Assembly (NCBI GenBank): GCA_000231825.2
Contig: JH720295.1
Location: 120,475-184,474 of the forward strand
Origin: Tetrahymena elliotti 4EA
Lineage: Eukaryota; Ciliophora; Oligohymenophorea; Hymenostomatida; Tetrahymenidae
Length of the DNA: 64,000 nt
Direction: 5' to 3'
Shown here: positions 53,280-64,000 of the stretch, piece by piece
How positions within the stretch are numbered: position 1 is the first letter of the stretch
Layout: each line of letters opens with the position of its first letter
Notes under the pieces: model-generated
Databases searched by the model: none
Told to the model about the DNA's origin: nothing
What the model saw: the letters and a program-made list of their open reading frames with translations, nothing else
Position numbers and translations under genes: made by a program

Positions 53280-56200
53280 ATTCTTAAACTTCTACTATTT
53301 GCTACTTTTGCTTTAGAAATAATCACTTAGTAATGTGATTAAGGATGCTAAGATTGTAGTGATTCACAATTAAACTAATAAATGGAAAGTAAAAAGTGTT
53401 TAAATAGTCACATTTTAAGTAATGGTGTTTGCATTTACTAATAATGTCTACCAAATTTATTCTTTTAGATAGATGAAAAAGTGATAGCTCAGAAGGAGCT
53501 TGCAAATCAATTTGTAATCCTTTATTTTATGCAGATAAATCAACAAATTTATGCAAAAAAGAAGTTTAATGCTCTTCTATTTATGAAACATAGCCAAATT
53601 TTTAGAATTTAAGTAGTCTGGAGATTTCTTTATCTACTAAGAATTGTATTATGTAGCTTTGTAATAAGGATATCTTTTTTTTTTCAGAAGAGATACTTTA
53701 AGTTTGATAAAGAATCTGAATGGCTAAAAGGATGATTAAACAGTTTTTTATGTTAAAGGTTAGATATTTGTTCTCAAATAATAATATTTGGGATAAAATA
53801 AACGAAAATAGATAGATTATTGATTACCTAAGTTAATTAATAAGTAGAATTAACTTTGTTTTAAGTTATTCTCTACTAGTTATTACAAATAACTATTTTC
53901 CATCTATGGAGGAACCTAAAAAGATAGTTAATAAATTTGGAAGTATATTTTATAGTGCCAAGAGAGTTATGTTATTAAGCATATCCACTCTCTATAAAGA
54001 ATTTCTTGTAGGAATCAATAGAAACATAACTTATGTTGGCAGTCGCAATTATATAAATATAGGTTAATCTTCAATCTCTATTAACAAAATGATTGGAACC
54101 TCTTTGAATTATCATAACTATATTGGAACTTAATCTGGTTTAATATACATTTCATGTATCTAGATAATAGATATTAAGAACTTCGAACTAAAGATGTACT
54201 ATCTTAATAGAATGATAAAATTCTGTAAATTATTTAGAATCCTTATCTGGGTTTGGGTTTGTATTTCGTAATGATAAAGTTCTAAATATTCTTACAATTC
54301 TTATACTAATTAATTTGTTGAGAGACTGAGCCCATAAAATTCAAGCTATCCACCTTTTACTTCTTTTAAATTGACTTCAGATATGAAAGGTATAGTTTGC
54401 TGGAATCAATATTAATTATTTTATGCTCTATATGGTAAAAAAACTTGGAAATATTATTTCAGTGGTAACAGTTTAATAAAAGGAGGATTTTTAATCCCTT
54501 TTTTGTTTATGGTAAAAGTTATCAAATTCTTAATTCTGAACTGAAAATGTTATCAACTGCTCAAGGCCAATATGAAAAAATGATATTTCTGTAATGCCTA
54601 AGCACTTTAAACTTAATAATTTGTAGTATTTCACCTAATTAATTTGTGATAATAAAAAATGTTGATAATCAATTAAAAATTTAAAGTGTGTAAGTAAATG
54701 GTTATAACAATTAATTTCTATTATCTATTAATGAATAATACTAACATATATTTCTTTATGAGTAACAAATTTAGATATATGATTTCGATGGAGCGCGTAT
54801 ATTAGGATATAAATTTAATACCTAATTTATATCGTATACAATAGCAGAATCTAGTTTAATATTCTAATCAGCTCAATGTAAATTAATTTTCATTATTAAT
54901 TTATTAGTTAAATTATTTATTTAAAAATAAAAGATATATATTTTGTTTATTGTGAAGTATATCTACATAGATTTCCGAAAATAAATAGCACTCTTTACAA
55001 CTTTAGCTTGTTTGCATAAATTTATATTTAAGATTCCTTATCTTTACAAAATATAGGAAGATCAATGCATCTAAATAAAACTAAGTTGGAAATTTATTAG
55101 ATATGTTCTTTGATTATAGCACAGCTTAAATTATGTTTTTAGACGCATTTGGAAGTGTAAATGCTTACAATTATTTTAAGATTTTCCAATCAAAAGCAAT
55201 TTTAAAATAACAGAGGTTTTTGACAGAAATGAATAACTTGTAAGTTTTTCATTTAACAATATTACTAATAATTTAATAGTCTATGGCTCTAATAACATTT
55301 ATTAAATGGATTATAGTTTAATTGGCTATTTTTATGATGCATAGCTGAATGAGCCTAATAATTTGTATACTCTCATTCCATAGAATAATCAAGCATAGGC
55401 ACTTGATATTTTATTTTTTAACAGTGATAATGTAATATTCAGATATTCTAATTATAACCTAAATTTCGAAAGAGCAATTAATGGCAGTTAGATTATTGAT
55501 TCTATCTATATTTCTTAGTAAGATACTTTAATAGTAGCTTAAAAAGATTAAGTTATATTTTATTAAAATTACTAATATATGAAAGTTAGTAACCTATCTC
55601 CTAATTAGTTTATATTAAAATAGATAAGTTTCTTTAAATTCTTGTAGCACAATGTATTTACCACCAATGATAAAAAAATAATATATTGTGATACTCTAAC
55701 TGGCAGAATAATCAGCTATGTTTAAATGTCACCTAATGTAATAATCACTTAGCATATTAGTAGTAAAGATCAAAACGTCATTTTTGTGGGACTAAGTAAT
55801 GGCCAAGTTTTACATTATGATTTAAGAGATTAAAGTTATTAGTATTACTCTGTTTAAAATAAAAGTTAACTGAATACTTCTATCATTTCTATGATTTTGG
55901 ATGAATCTTAATTACCAATTTAAAAAGCTTACTTTGTAACTAATGGAGGTATTTTACTTGTAATTGATGCAATTTAAAAAAGAATTATTTTAAAATAAAA
56001 TCTGATTGGAATAGTAGAAGACCCTTAAATTGTTTTAGTAGATTTTGTATTAGATAGATTATATTCAAGATATATATACATTTTTAGTGGATAAAAAAAG
56101 GCCTATGTATGGAATTTTTAAACTAACATTCAAGAATAATATGTAGCTCTAACAAAAAACTAAGGTAATAGAATTAAAATAGTACAAAAATACTTAATAG

Positions 56201-59200
56201 TATTTTGTTCATTTCAGCTAAATATCTTTTCTCTTTCTGATTAAATTGCTTTAAATATTGTTATAAAAAGAAATTTTGTATATGATTAAATGACTGATTA
56301 CTAGATAATCAGTAATAATATCATAGTAGTATTTTTTATTTAAAAATATGAAGTCTTTGCTCTAAAAGATAGTAAAGCCAACTTAATATTTTAATAGAAT
56401 TACAAGTACCCAAGATATGTAGGTTCAATATACTTTGAACAAGAGAAAATTTTCAAATTATATGGAATTCATTAAGAAGGAGTTTTTGAACATAATTTTA
56501 GTATATCAATTTATGAAAATGAAAAAAAATCATAATGTTCTATCATATTAAGTAACAATGAGATTTCTTAATTAAAATAAGAAATATCAAATATATCACC
56601 AAAGTAAAATTAAATTTTTACTATATTAGGAACATCAACATAAGATTAATAGCTATGGAACAATCTAATATACTTAAAGCTAACTAAAGAATAGTTTTAA
56701 AACGTCAATTAATATATTTCTTAAAATTAGTTAAAGAACCAAGAGTTCATATTTTATCCTTAATTGAATAAAAGTAATCTTACTGTTAACAACAATACAT
56801 TTTTTTACTGTTAGTAAAAAACTTTGAGATTACTGAATTATAATTTCCTTTTTGAGGGATATAATTAGTAATTAGATGTTATTTTTAATCAAAATGTAAG
56901 AAATATCACTTGGTAGAATATTATTATATCTAACTAATGCTTAGATAATGTTGAGATCAAAATATAAAATATAGATATGATTATTCTTTCATCAATCAAA
57001 TTATCATCATTAAATACTTGTATGAGTAAAAATAACAATAGTTAATCATTATACTTATTTAATTTTTACAACATTTCCTAGGTTTATATTTATGATTTAG
57101 AAGTATAGATGTTTCAACTTTAGTTGAATCAAAATTACACAATCTTTAATTTTAATCAAGTTAAAAATATTTTTATTAATAGAACTTAGATTAAAGATAA
57201 TCAAAACATTAGTTCTATTTTTTCTTTTACATAAATTAATGACATATTTATTTCTAATTTAATTATTATGAATAATTCTAATTAGCGAATCCATATAGAA
57301 GATCACTTTAATAATAAATTTAAGTTGATAAATATTAAATAAATTCTATCTTTAACTTTTTAGGATGTTAAAAGGTGTCTATATTGAATTCATAGTTCTA
57401 AAATAATACAGAAATATAGCATTAAACTAGTATATTCAGAATGAACAACTAACTGTTTTATTTAATGATGAATTTAAATTGGTTAATTTGACTTTTAGCT
57501 CAAACTCAAATCCAAATCAAAAACTTTTAAAAATTTAAAGCACTAATGTTGTTTTTTAAACTATTACTTATGAATTGAATGAAGGAGTTTTTTCGATTAG
57601 CTAATCTTAAGCAGTTAAGATAATAGAAAATCAGTTTAAAAGTGGCGGTATTCTAAAATTAAAAATATAGATAGTTGATAATTACAATCGATAATTATCT
57701 TTTTCACTATAAAAGCTACTAAATAATTAATACCCTATTGATATTTTAAATGAGTAAAAAGTATTTAAAAAACTATCAATAATTTAGATACACAATAAAC
57801 TTAGCTAATAGGATAAAGAAATTTAGTATAATACAGATAGTCTATCTTTTCAGTTAACAGGTTTGTAAATTTAAGGCATGTTACAACAACAATAATAATT
57901 ATTTTCTATTGTTTCAATCATATAACCAATCTCTGAAATATAGTTGCCATCACTTTTGTAGAAATCTTTTAGGTAATGACTAATAGGTGAAATAATAGAA
58001 AAACAGCTTAATTAAATTATGCTTTGTAAATATTGTTAGTAAGGAACATATTCGCTTGTTGACTCAAATATTTTATTTTAAAGATAATAAAATAATACTG
58101 GAAAATATAATGAGTGTAATAACTACCCAAACTCTGCTTTATCAGTAATGCAACTAAAAAGGGACAATAAATTTTTTATATCCTTTTTCGATATTAATTC
58201 TGATTATTTGGACAATTTTGCCATTAATTTTTCTTTTTAATTTAAAAAAAAATAAAAAGAAATTAGATTATTGTAGAGTAAAGTATTTCTATGGATATTA
58301 TTATACTGAATTATAAAAAAAAAATTATGATTAGGAATTCATCAGAATATTCTTAAAATTGTTTTTAATTTATATTAACATATTAAATGATTAAATAAGT
58401 AGATTTACTTTAGGGTCAAGCTTTTTAATTATTGGATTATATATATTAGCTCTAATAAGGGTCAAGCCTTTCATTTCTTAATCAATATAAAATATTGAAA
58501 TACTAGCTTATTAACTTTTGGTATTTAAAATATACTTAAATTTTGTCAATAATGATTAATTGACTACCTAAAAAATTATAGAATTAATATATATTTTGCT
58601 TGATTATACTTTTTTCATAATTTGCGGTTTTAAAATAATGATCTTTAAAGCTAGAGTAAACAATAGTATTTTTGGTAGATTAATAAATTATCTACTCTAG
58701 AAATTATTGATGACAGAAAAATATTATCAAACACATATAAAAAGTTTTAAGACTAGTTACAAAACATATCTTAATTTGAAGTTAGTTAGAAAAAGCTTAC
58801 CTGCAATAATTTAATAAAAGGCTAGTTAAAATTTAAATGCTTAAGCATTAAAGTTAAATTCATTTTAAAACAGTTAATTAGAAACTCAGGAAAATGGTAA
58901 AATATTTTCCCATTTTTATTTTTACTATTTTTTTATTAAATAACTAAAAGATTCAAGAAAAAACAATAAACTTTAGAAGTTCTAATTAAATTTATCCAAA
59001 TTAAAGTCCTAGTAGAGCAAGTTGAAAGAGTAATTTCAGACTATTTATGCATTCTTTTTAAAAAAAAGAAGATAAATTAAAAAATTGTGTGAATGATTCT
59101 ATATTAGAATATTATTAAGATTAATAAGAAGAGTAGCAAGATCCTAAAAAGGTTTAAAATTATAGTTTTTAGACTCATTCTTCAAGTAGAAATTTTAGAT

Positions 59201-59223
59201 TGCTTAAAGATCATTCAAATTGA
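53280..59223 (+). pseudogene. Decayed paralogue of the giant membrane-protein gene
   Basis: Order and sequence follow the gene at 40559-49361. A signal-like KLLLFATFALEIIT and a Cys-rich start (CDQGCQDC) are open in one frame but no in-frame ATG was found. Near 53474 the frame shifts with no room for an intron. Another shift occurs near 55175. A long open stretch then runs about 55180-57386 (with ITEVFDRNEQL and FSGQKKAYVWN), ending at TGA (57384). Later frames carry VDNYNRQLSF and CKYCQQGTYS, then TGA near 57978. About 0.8 kb of the model gene is missing near 58170-58260: the rest of the Cys module and the first TM segments. TM segments resume with YFYGYYYTEL and QEFIRIFLK. At least four lesions make a full protein unlikely. 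Assembly errors are an alternative for single-base shifts but not for the deletion. Confidence 0.82.
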
Positions 59224-59886
59224 TTTTCTATGTTAAATAATTAAACATCATTTCTTAAAAAATTTATTTTATGTATTCTTGCAATAGGAAAATTCTCTAA
59301 ATGCAAAATGAAACTAATAAATCTTTAAAGGCAATATTTTTAAAGAGTAATAAATACTCCATTCAGATACATTTTTTGAAATAGAAATTTAAAAATTTTA
59401 TTATAAAAAATCATTTTCAATATGAATTTTTAAATTTTTCTTCTTAAATTTAAGACACCTTAAATATAAGCAAGGAGGGTACCTAAAAGTAGATATTTAT
59501 TTATGATAAAATATTTATTTTTTCCAACTAAAAATGCTTTTTTTAAAATAAATTAATATTTTATTTTAATTTAATTAAAATACCTAAAAATAGGATAATT
59601 ATTACTGATAATATTTTTGATTCTTTCTTTGAACTAAGTATTAAGTTTTTATTTTTTAATACTTGTATTAAACCAACTTAAAATTGAGTTTCAAATAGAA
59701 TAGATTTACTTTATTCTATAAAAATATTATAAAGAACTTTAAAATTAATTTCACATTTTTTAATAGCTACTTATATCTAAGGTTTTATTAGCATATCTAA
59801 ATGATTTTTTCTAGAAAATATTGATAAATTAAGAAATATTAATTATTAAAAATATTTGGTTAGTATAGAAAGCAATATTTATAAAA
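59224..59886. other. AT-rich intergenic region
   Basis: Upstream of the small two-exon gene. No coding sequence was seen. Confidence 0.5.
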
Positions 59887-60595
59887 ATGGATACAAGAGA
59901 AAATTAGTTTGAGGAAGAATTATAAAAGATAAAGGCAACAGTAAAATAGTATGATGGTGAAGAAACTATTTTAAAAATAAATAGTCTTAAGATTGACAAT
60001 TAATTTAAAAATTCAATCATCTTCAACTTAGTTTAGAAGATGGATATTAAAAATGTAATGGAAAAAGTTTATTTAAATGAATTAGAATCAGTTGAATCTT
60101 ATCCATAATAGTTGAAATATTATGTCCATTTCCCATGTAAAATATTTAAGATATTGCTAATTATGTATTGAGAATCTTATTTTATTATTTAGATCTTTTG
60201 CACGGAACTTTAGTAATATTATTCTATCTTAGATACAAGAAGCGTAATTTACATTTTTGTCTACAAGACATTGAAAATTTTAATTTTTTGCATTAAAAAT
60301 AGTCTTAAATCCTACAAGCACTATTAGTGTTTTGTGTGCTGGTAGTTTATTAAATGAATTCGGTAGATATAAAAGAGTTTAAGCCACAAACCCTTAAAAT
60401 TTTATCAAATATAAAGAAGCTAGTGAAAATTATACATACTTAATGGATTAATAACTTTAAAAAGGAGGAATAAGCTTTAAGGATATCATGAAATATTACT
60501 TTAAAATAGATGTAGATTCAACATATAAAAGACTCAAGCATATGATGTTTGATGATATATTAAATGATGACATTATCACGACTTAATTTTTCTGA
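59887..60595 (+). CDS. Small two-exon gene of unknown function
   Basis: Exons 59887-60136 and 60303-60595 join in phase (intron 60137-60302, GT...TAG) to 180 residues ending at TGA. Residues 1 to about 83 are charged and helical (FEEELQKIKATVKQYDGEE). The second exon gives TISVLCAGSLLNEFGRYK, then EASENYTYLMDQQLQKGG and SFKDIMKYYFKIDVDSTYK. There is no TM segment, signal peptide or known motif. A competing frame in the second part (including YLLHGTLVILFYLRYKK) is open as well but ends earlier and is less balanced, so I prefer the model given. The family is unrecognised. Confidence 0.55.
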
Positions 60596-61624
60596 TTCAA
60601 GAGAACAAATTTTTATAAAAAAACCAATTTAACTTGGTAGAAACCTTCAAATACATCTAAACATAAATTTCTAAGTTTAAATTTGCAAATTTATTTCAGA
60701 TAATAATTTTAATCTTAAAAATATGTCAAATATTTATTAACTAATTAATATATATTTTGTAATTTAATATTCATTTTTCATTAATCAATCAATCAATCAT
60801 AAATAAGCTCATCTAAACTCACCTTTTTTTTGAAATGATAAGAATATTTTATAAACTAATGTGTATATAAATTCATTTTGAAACAATGAAATGTGTTTAT
60901 AAATTATTATCATGTATTTGTAGAAATCAATATTCGATTTTCATCAGCCACAAACAATAAGCTAATTCAAACTCTTCTTCAATTAATTTCTATTTATGTA
61001 AATCAGCATTCCTTTTTCACCAACCTAAAATAATCCAAATTAAACTCTTCTTTTTACATTTATACATTTCAAATCATGAACTAATTTATTTATAAACATG
61101 TTAAATAATATATTAGTTAATTTAAAAATGATATATTTTACAAAGCAAATATTTTCTTTCGAGCCATAATAAAATAGGAAAATATCTAAAAAGTCAATAT
61201 TAGTTTTGTGATATGATATAGATACAAATTAAAACTTTTGTTGCTCTTTTTAGAATTTTCATTCATATTGTTGTTTTTAAATGTATTCAAGGTATGAGTC
61301 AATTCATTAATTTTTAATTTTTATTCTTCTGAAAAATTGATAAAGAAGGTTTTTTTTACATTTTGAAACTGATTATAAAATAATTAACTAACTTGACAAT
61401 TAATATCAAAAGTTCTAAGAGTTTTTTAGTAATTTTTACATAAATTTGATTTAGTAATAATTTTCTTTATTTTTTGATTACTTTTAACAGTAAATTTAAT
61501 AAGTTTTTATATAAATTTTGTTTTAAAATATTGAATTTAATAATATTAACATTTAAACAAAAACAATATGAATAGAAGAATATTCTATTAAGAAAATAGT
61601 TATTTATTGAATTGATTTTAGTTT
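60596..61624. other. AT-rich intergenic region
   Basis: Between convergent genes; includes ATCAATCAATCAATCA near 60785. No gene was seen. Confidence 0.55.
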
Positions 61625-63688
61625 TCAAAGATTTTTTTTTGATAACTGATTTATATTCTTTAAACCAAGTTTATTAAAATAATTTTTTCTTCTTTGCGAC
61701 AATGTTTTTTATTAAACCTCCTGATTTAGCTCATTTGTTTCATTATTTTGTTCATTTTAAGCATAGTTTTGATTTACCATACCTGAATTAAAAAGCTATT
61801 TTATTAATTAATAAATTTAAATTGAGAATAATAAAAATTAAAAATATACGCTGATACTATCTCCTTATAATGGAGATTTTAATGCAGAAGCTCTGAAATT
61901 ATTTGTTTCATTTGCATCTAAATCTGGTTAATTTTTTTAAATCTACTATTCGTTAGCATTTTATAGTTTTTCTTAAATGTTATTGGATGAAGGGATGAAA
62001 TTTTGTAGCTCTTGTTCCTAAAATTAATTTTCGTTGATATTTATATTCTTTTTCGACTAGTTTAGCTATTAATTATTCAATTCCAATTATTACTCTATGT
62101 TATTTTCGTTTACAGCTATCTTAGAAGTAAAGGGCTGTCCATTTATTTACTTTTAAATAAGCTATTCTTTTTATACATCTTATTTGTTAAATAAATTAGG
62201 TTTTTATTCTTTTAATGATTCATATAAGTATGGAGGAGGCTTATTTTTATTAGATATATACTCTTCAACTTCAGTTTCAGTAATTACTCTATCATCCTTT
62301 TTGATTAAGTTAAAAGATTTTATAAGTACTTAAACTGGTGTTAAACCTTCCTAGTTTTTTTTAGCAAGTTCATTATCTTTTTAGCTTCCCAATCTTTTTT
62401 TAAAGAAATAAATAATTAACTTTAACAAATAATTAATTCTATATCAAAATTATTAATAAAATGATCATTTCAGTTAAAGATAGAAAAACAGAATATTAAA
62501 ACATAAAATATCATTCCATTATTGTTTTTTTAAATTAAATCACTTAGAGTTATTAATATGTTTTGGCTATTTGTAATAAAGCTTTCTAAATTATTAATGA
62601 GGATATAATAATATCAATGTATTATTTTTTTATTTAAGTAATTTTATCAAATAATAATAAGAGTCTATTTTCCCATTTCACAACTATTTAAAAACTTATT
62701 ATATTAAAATAATTAACTAATCCTATAATAATACTAAAAATTATTCAAGATCTCAAGCTAGATTATTTGTAATAGAACTTGTTTACTTCATAATGACATA
62801 ATGAGGATATAATAAGGTTTTAAACAAATGAAAAAGAGATATGTTATTTTTTTATTTCAGTTATTGATGATAAAAATTATAAGGCAAATTACTTTTTTAG
62901 GATGTAACGAAAGCAAGTCATATTTAACCTCATAGCGGCAAAATGAAGACAGGTGTTTCCTCTAGAATCTCTTGAAGTCAGTGAAAGCTTAGTATTTTTA
63001 AGGAGAATTCTTATAACTTAAACCTCACCATAAAAAGCAGCTCTGTGTATAGCAGTTTATCCTTATTAATTCTTAGAATAGATTTTACAGTTTCTATTCA
63101 TTAAATATTCCACAATCTCTACTTTCCCATTTGCACAAGCTGCCATGAATGGAGTAAATCCTTCACTTTCTTTGCAATTAATATCTACATTTCCTTTTTC
63201 AACTAGTAGTCTAACCTTTACTTATTATATTATAAATTTAATTAAAATCCATCCTTTTACTAAACAACAAATTAACTTAATATTTATCTTCAAAATTTTC
63301 TTATTTTTGAACTACAAATTTTTTAATTTTAAGACTGCTGCTTTTTAATTCATTTTAAAGATTTCATTTTTAATAACTTCATAAATAGATCAAATGAATC
63401 GGTAAAATGATTTCTTAAAGCTTAAAATAAAATTAAATATACCATTTTTAAGTCACTATGAAGTACAGCTAGCATTAATGCTGTGTCGCCATCAAAATTT
63501 TTATCTTCCTTTTCTAAAGATTCAAATTTTGTAATCAAATAATTAACCATATCATATCTATTAGCTTTCACTGTTATATGGAGAGGATTATTCCCAGTTT
63601 CCTCATCATAATCTTAGATTTTAACCTTATTTTTTTCAAAAAATGCTACGAATTCTATATAATTATCTTTTTCAATAGCTAGTTTCAT
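61625..63688 (-). CDS. Ankyrin-repeat protein
   Basis: Four exons (63688-63443, 63215-62893, 62384-61858, 61782-61625) join in phase to 417 residues ending at TGA. Residues 1 to about 225 form some six ankyrin repeats: GNNPLHITVKANRYDMVNYL, DGDTALMLAVLH, GFTPFMAACANGKVEIVEYL, GQTAIHRAAFYGEVQVIRIL, GNTCLHFAAMRLNMTCFRYI and EGLTPVQVLI. The second half is Gln/Asn-rich and probably disordered, ending in a basic tail (SQRRKNYFNKLGLKN). Ankyrin repeats bind protein partners; no catalytic domain is present, so it is likely an adaptor. Splice sites were chosen to keep the repeat register; DLKM/VRLL across intron 1 is a good fit. Proteins with this layout are numerous in ciliates, so no orthologue is named. 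Confidence 0.85.
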
Positions 63689-64000
63689 ATTTTAAAAATC
63701 ATTTGTTATGCAGCAGATTAACTTTACAAATTCTCTGCAACAAGCTGTTATTTACTATGTCATAATTCAATAATAAAAAAAAACTTAATTTATTTTTTTT
63801 TAAATTTAATAACAAATAAGTAGAAAAAGTTCCACTTAAAGACTAAAGAAAAATAAAAATAATATTATCAGAAATTAAAAAAATTAACTGAATAAAAAAT
63901 ATTTTTTAGAAATAAATCTCAAAGATTTATTAATTAAAATAATAAATTTTATTATAATAAAAAGCACCATTCATTTTATTGATATAACTTTTAAATTGAT
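63689..64000. other. AT-rich upstream region at the window edge
   Basis: Upstream of the ankyrin gene; A/T runs only. It should carry that gene's promoter. Confidence 0.5.

Noticed and set aside
63145..63348. Plus-strand ORF across the ankyrin gene's exon 2 and intron 1
   Set aside because: Antisense shadow of ankyrin coding sequence and intron.
1..64000. tRNA, rRNA, CRISPR or bacterial operon features
   Set aside because: No GC-rich cloverleaf, spaced repeats or ribosome-binding sites; the coding style is ciliate nuclear.

Overview
The window looks like macronuclear DNA of a ciliate close to Tetrahymena. It is extremely AT-rich. Every recognisable gene reads TAA and TAG as glutamine and stops only at TGA. 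Introns are short, very AT-rich and of GT...AG type. Genes were therefore read with the ciliate nuclear code; standard-code ORFs break at each Q codon. No rRNA, tRNA, CRISPR array or bacterial-type signal was seen.

Left part (1-13.4 kb): the 3' end of a Cys-rich, GPI-anchor-type surface antigen; a small uncertain gene (720-1340); then a 10-exon minus-strand gene (2013-7958) joining four EF-hands, a long Asn/Gln/Ser-rich linker, a coiled coil and a phosphatidylinositol-phosphate kinase domain. After 3 kb of intergenic DNA comes an 8-exon protein phosphatase 5 gene (TPR plus phosphatase).

Middle (13.4-36.2 kb): an SLC35F6-like transporter flanked by two related AT-rich repeat blocks; a 4-TM protein; the mitochondrial copper chaperone COX17; an acidic/Q-rich protein with recurring FAA motifs; a 194-aa two-TM protein; an unrecognised 641-aa protein; and a head-to-tail array of three sugar-transporter-like MFS genes, all on the minus strand.

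36.2-40.6 kb holds two ~0.83-kb direct repeats 2.76 kb apart. Between them is a broken Tc1/mariner (IS630 superfamily) DDE transposase, unusual in macronuclear DNA, which is normally purged of transposons.

Right part (40.6-64 kb): a 2,913-aa membrane protein (Cys-rich head, beta-propeller-like region, parallel beta-helix region, EGF-like module, multi-TM C-terminus); the long form of tRNase Z (ELAC2 type); and a decayed tandem paralogue of the giant gene with several frameshifts and a large internal deletion. A small two-exon gene and a four-exon ankyrin-repeat gene follow.

The genes do not form a pathway; this is an ordinary eukaryotic arrangement of independent units. The most notable items are the EF-hand/PIP-kinase fusion, the repeat-flanked transposase relic, and the giant gene with its decaying copy. 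Exon joins were chosen by reading-frame continuity and family conservation, with no transcript evidence.
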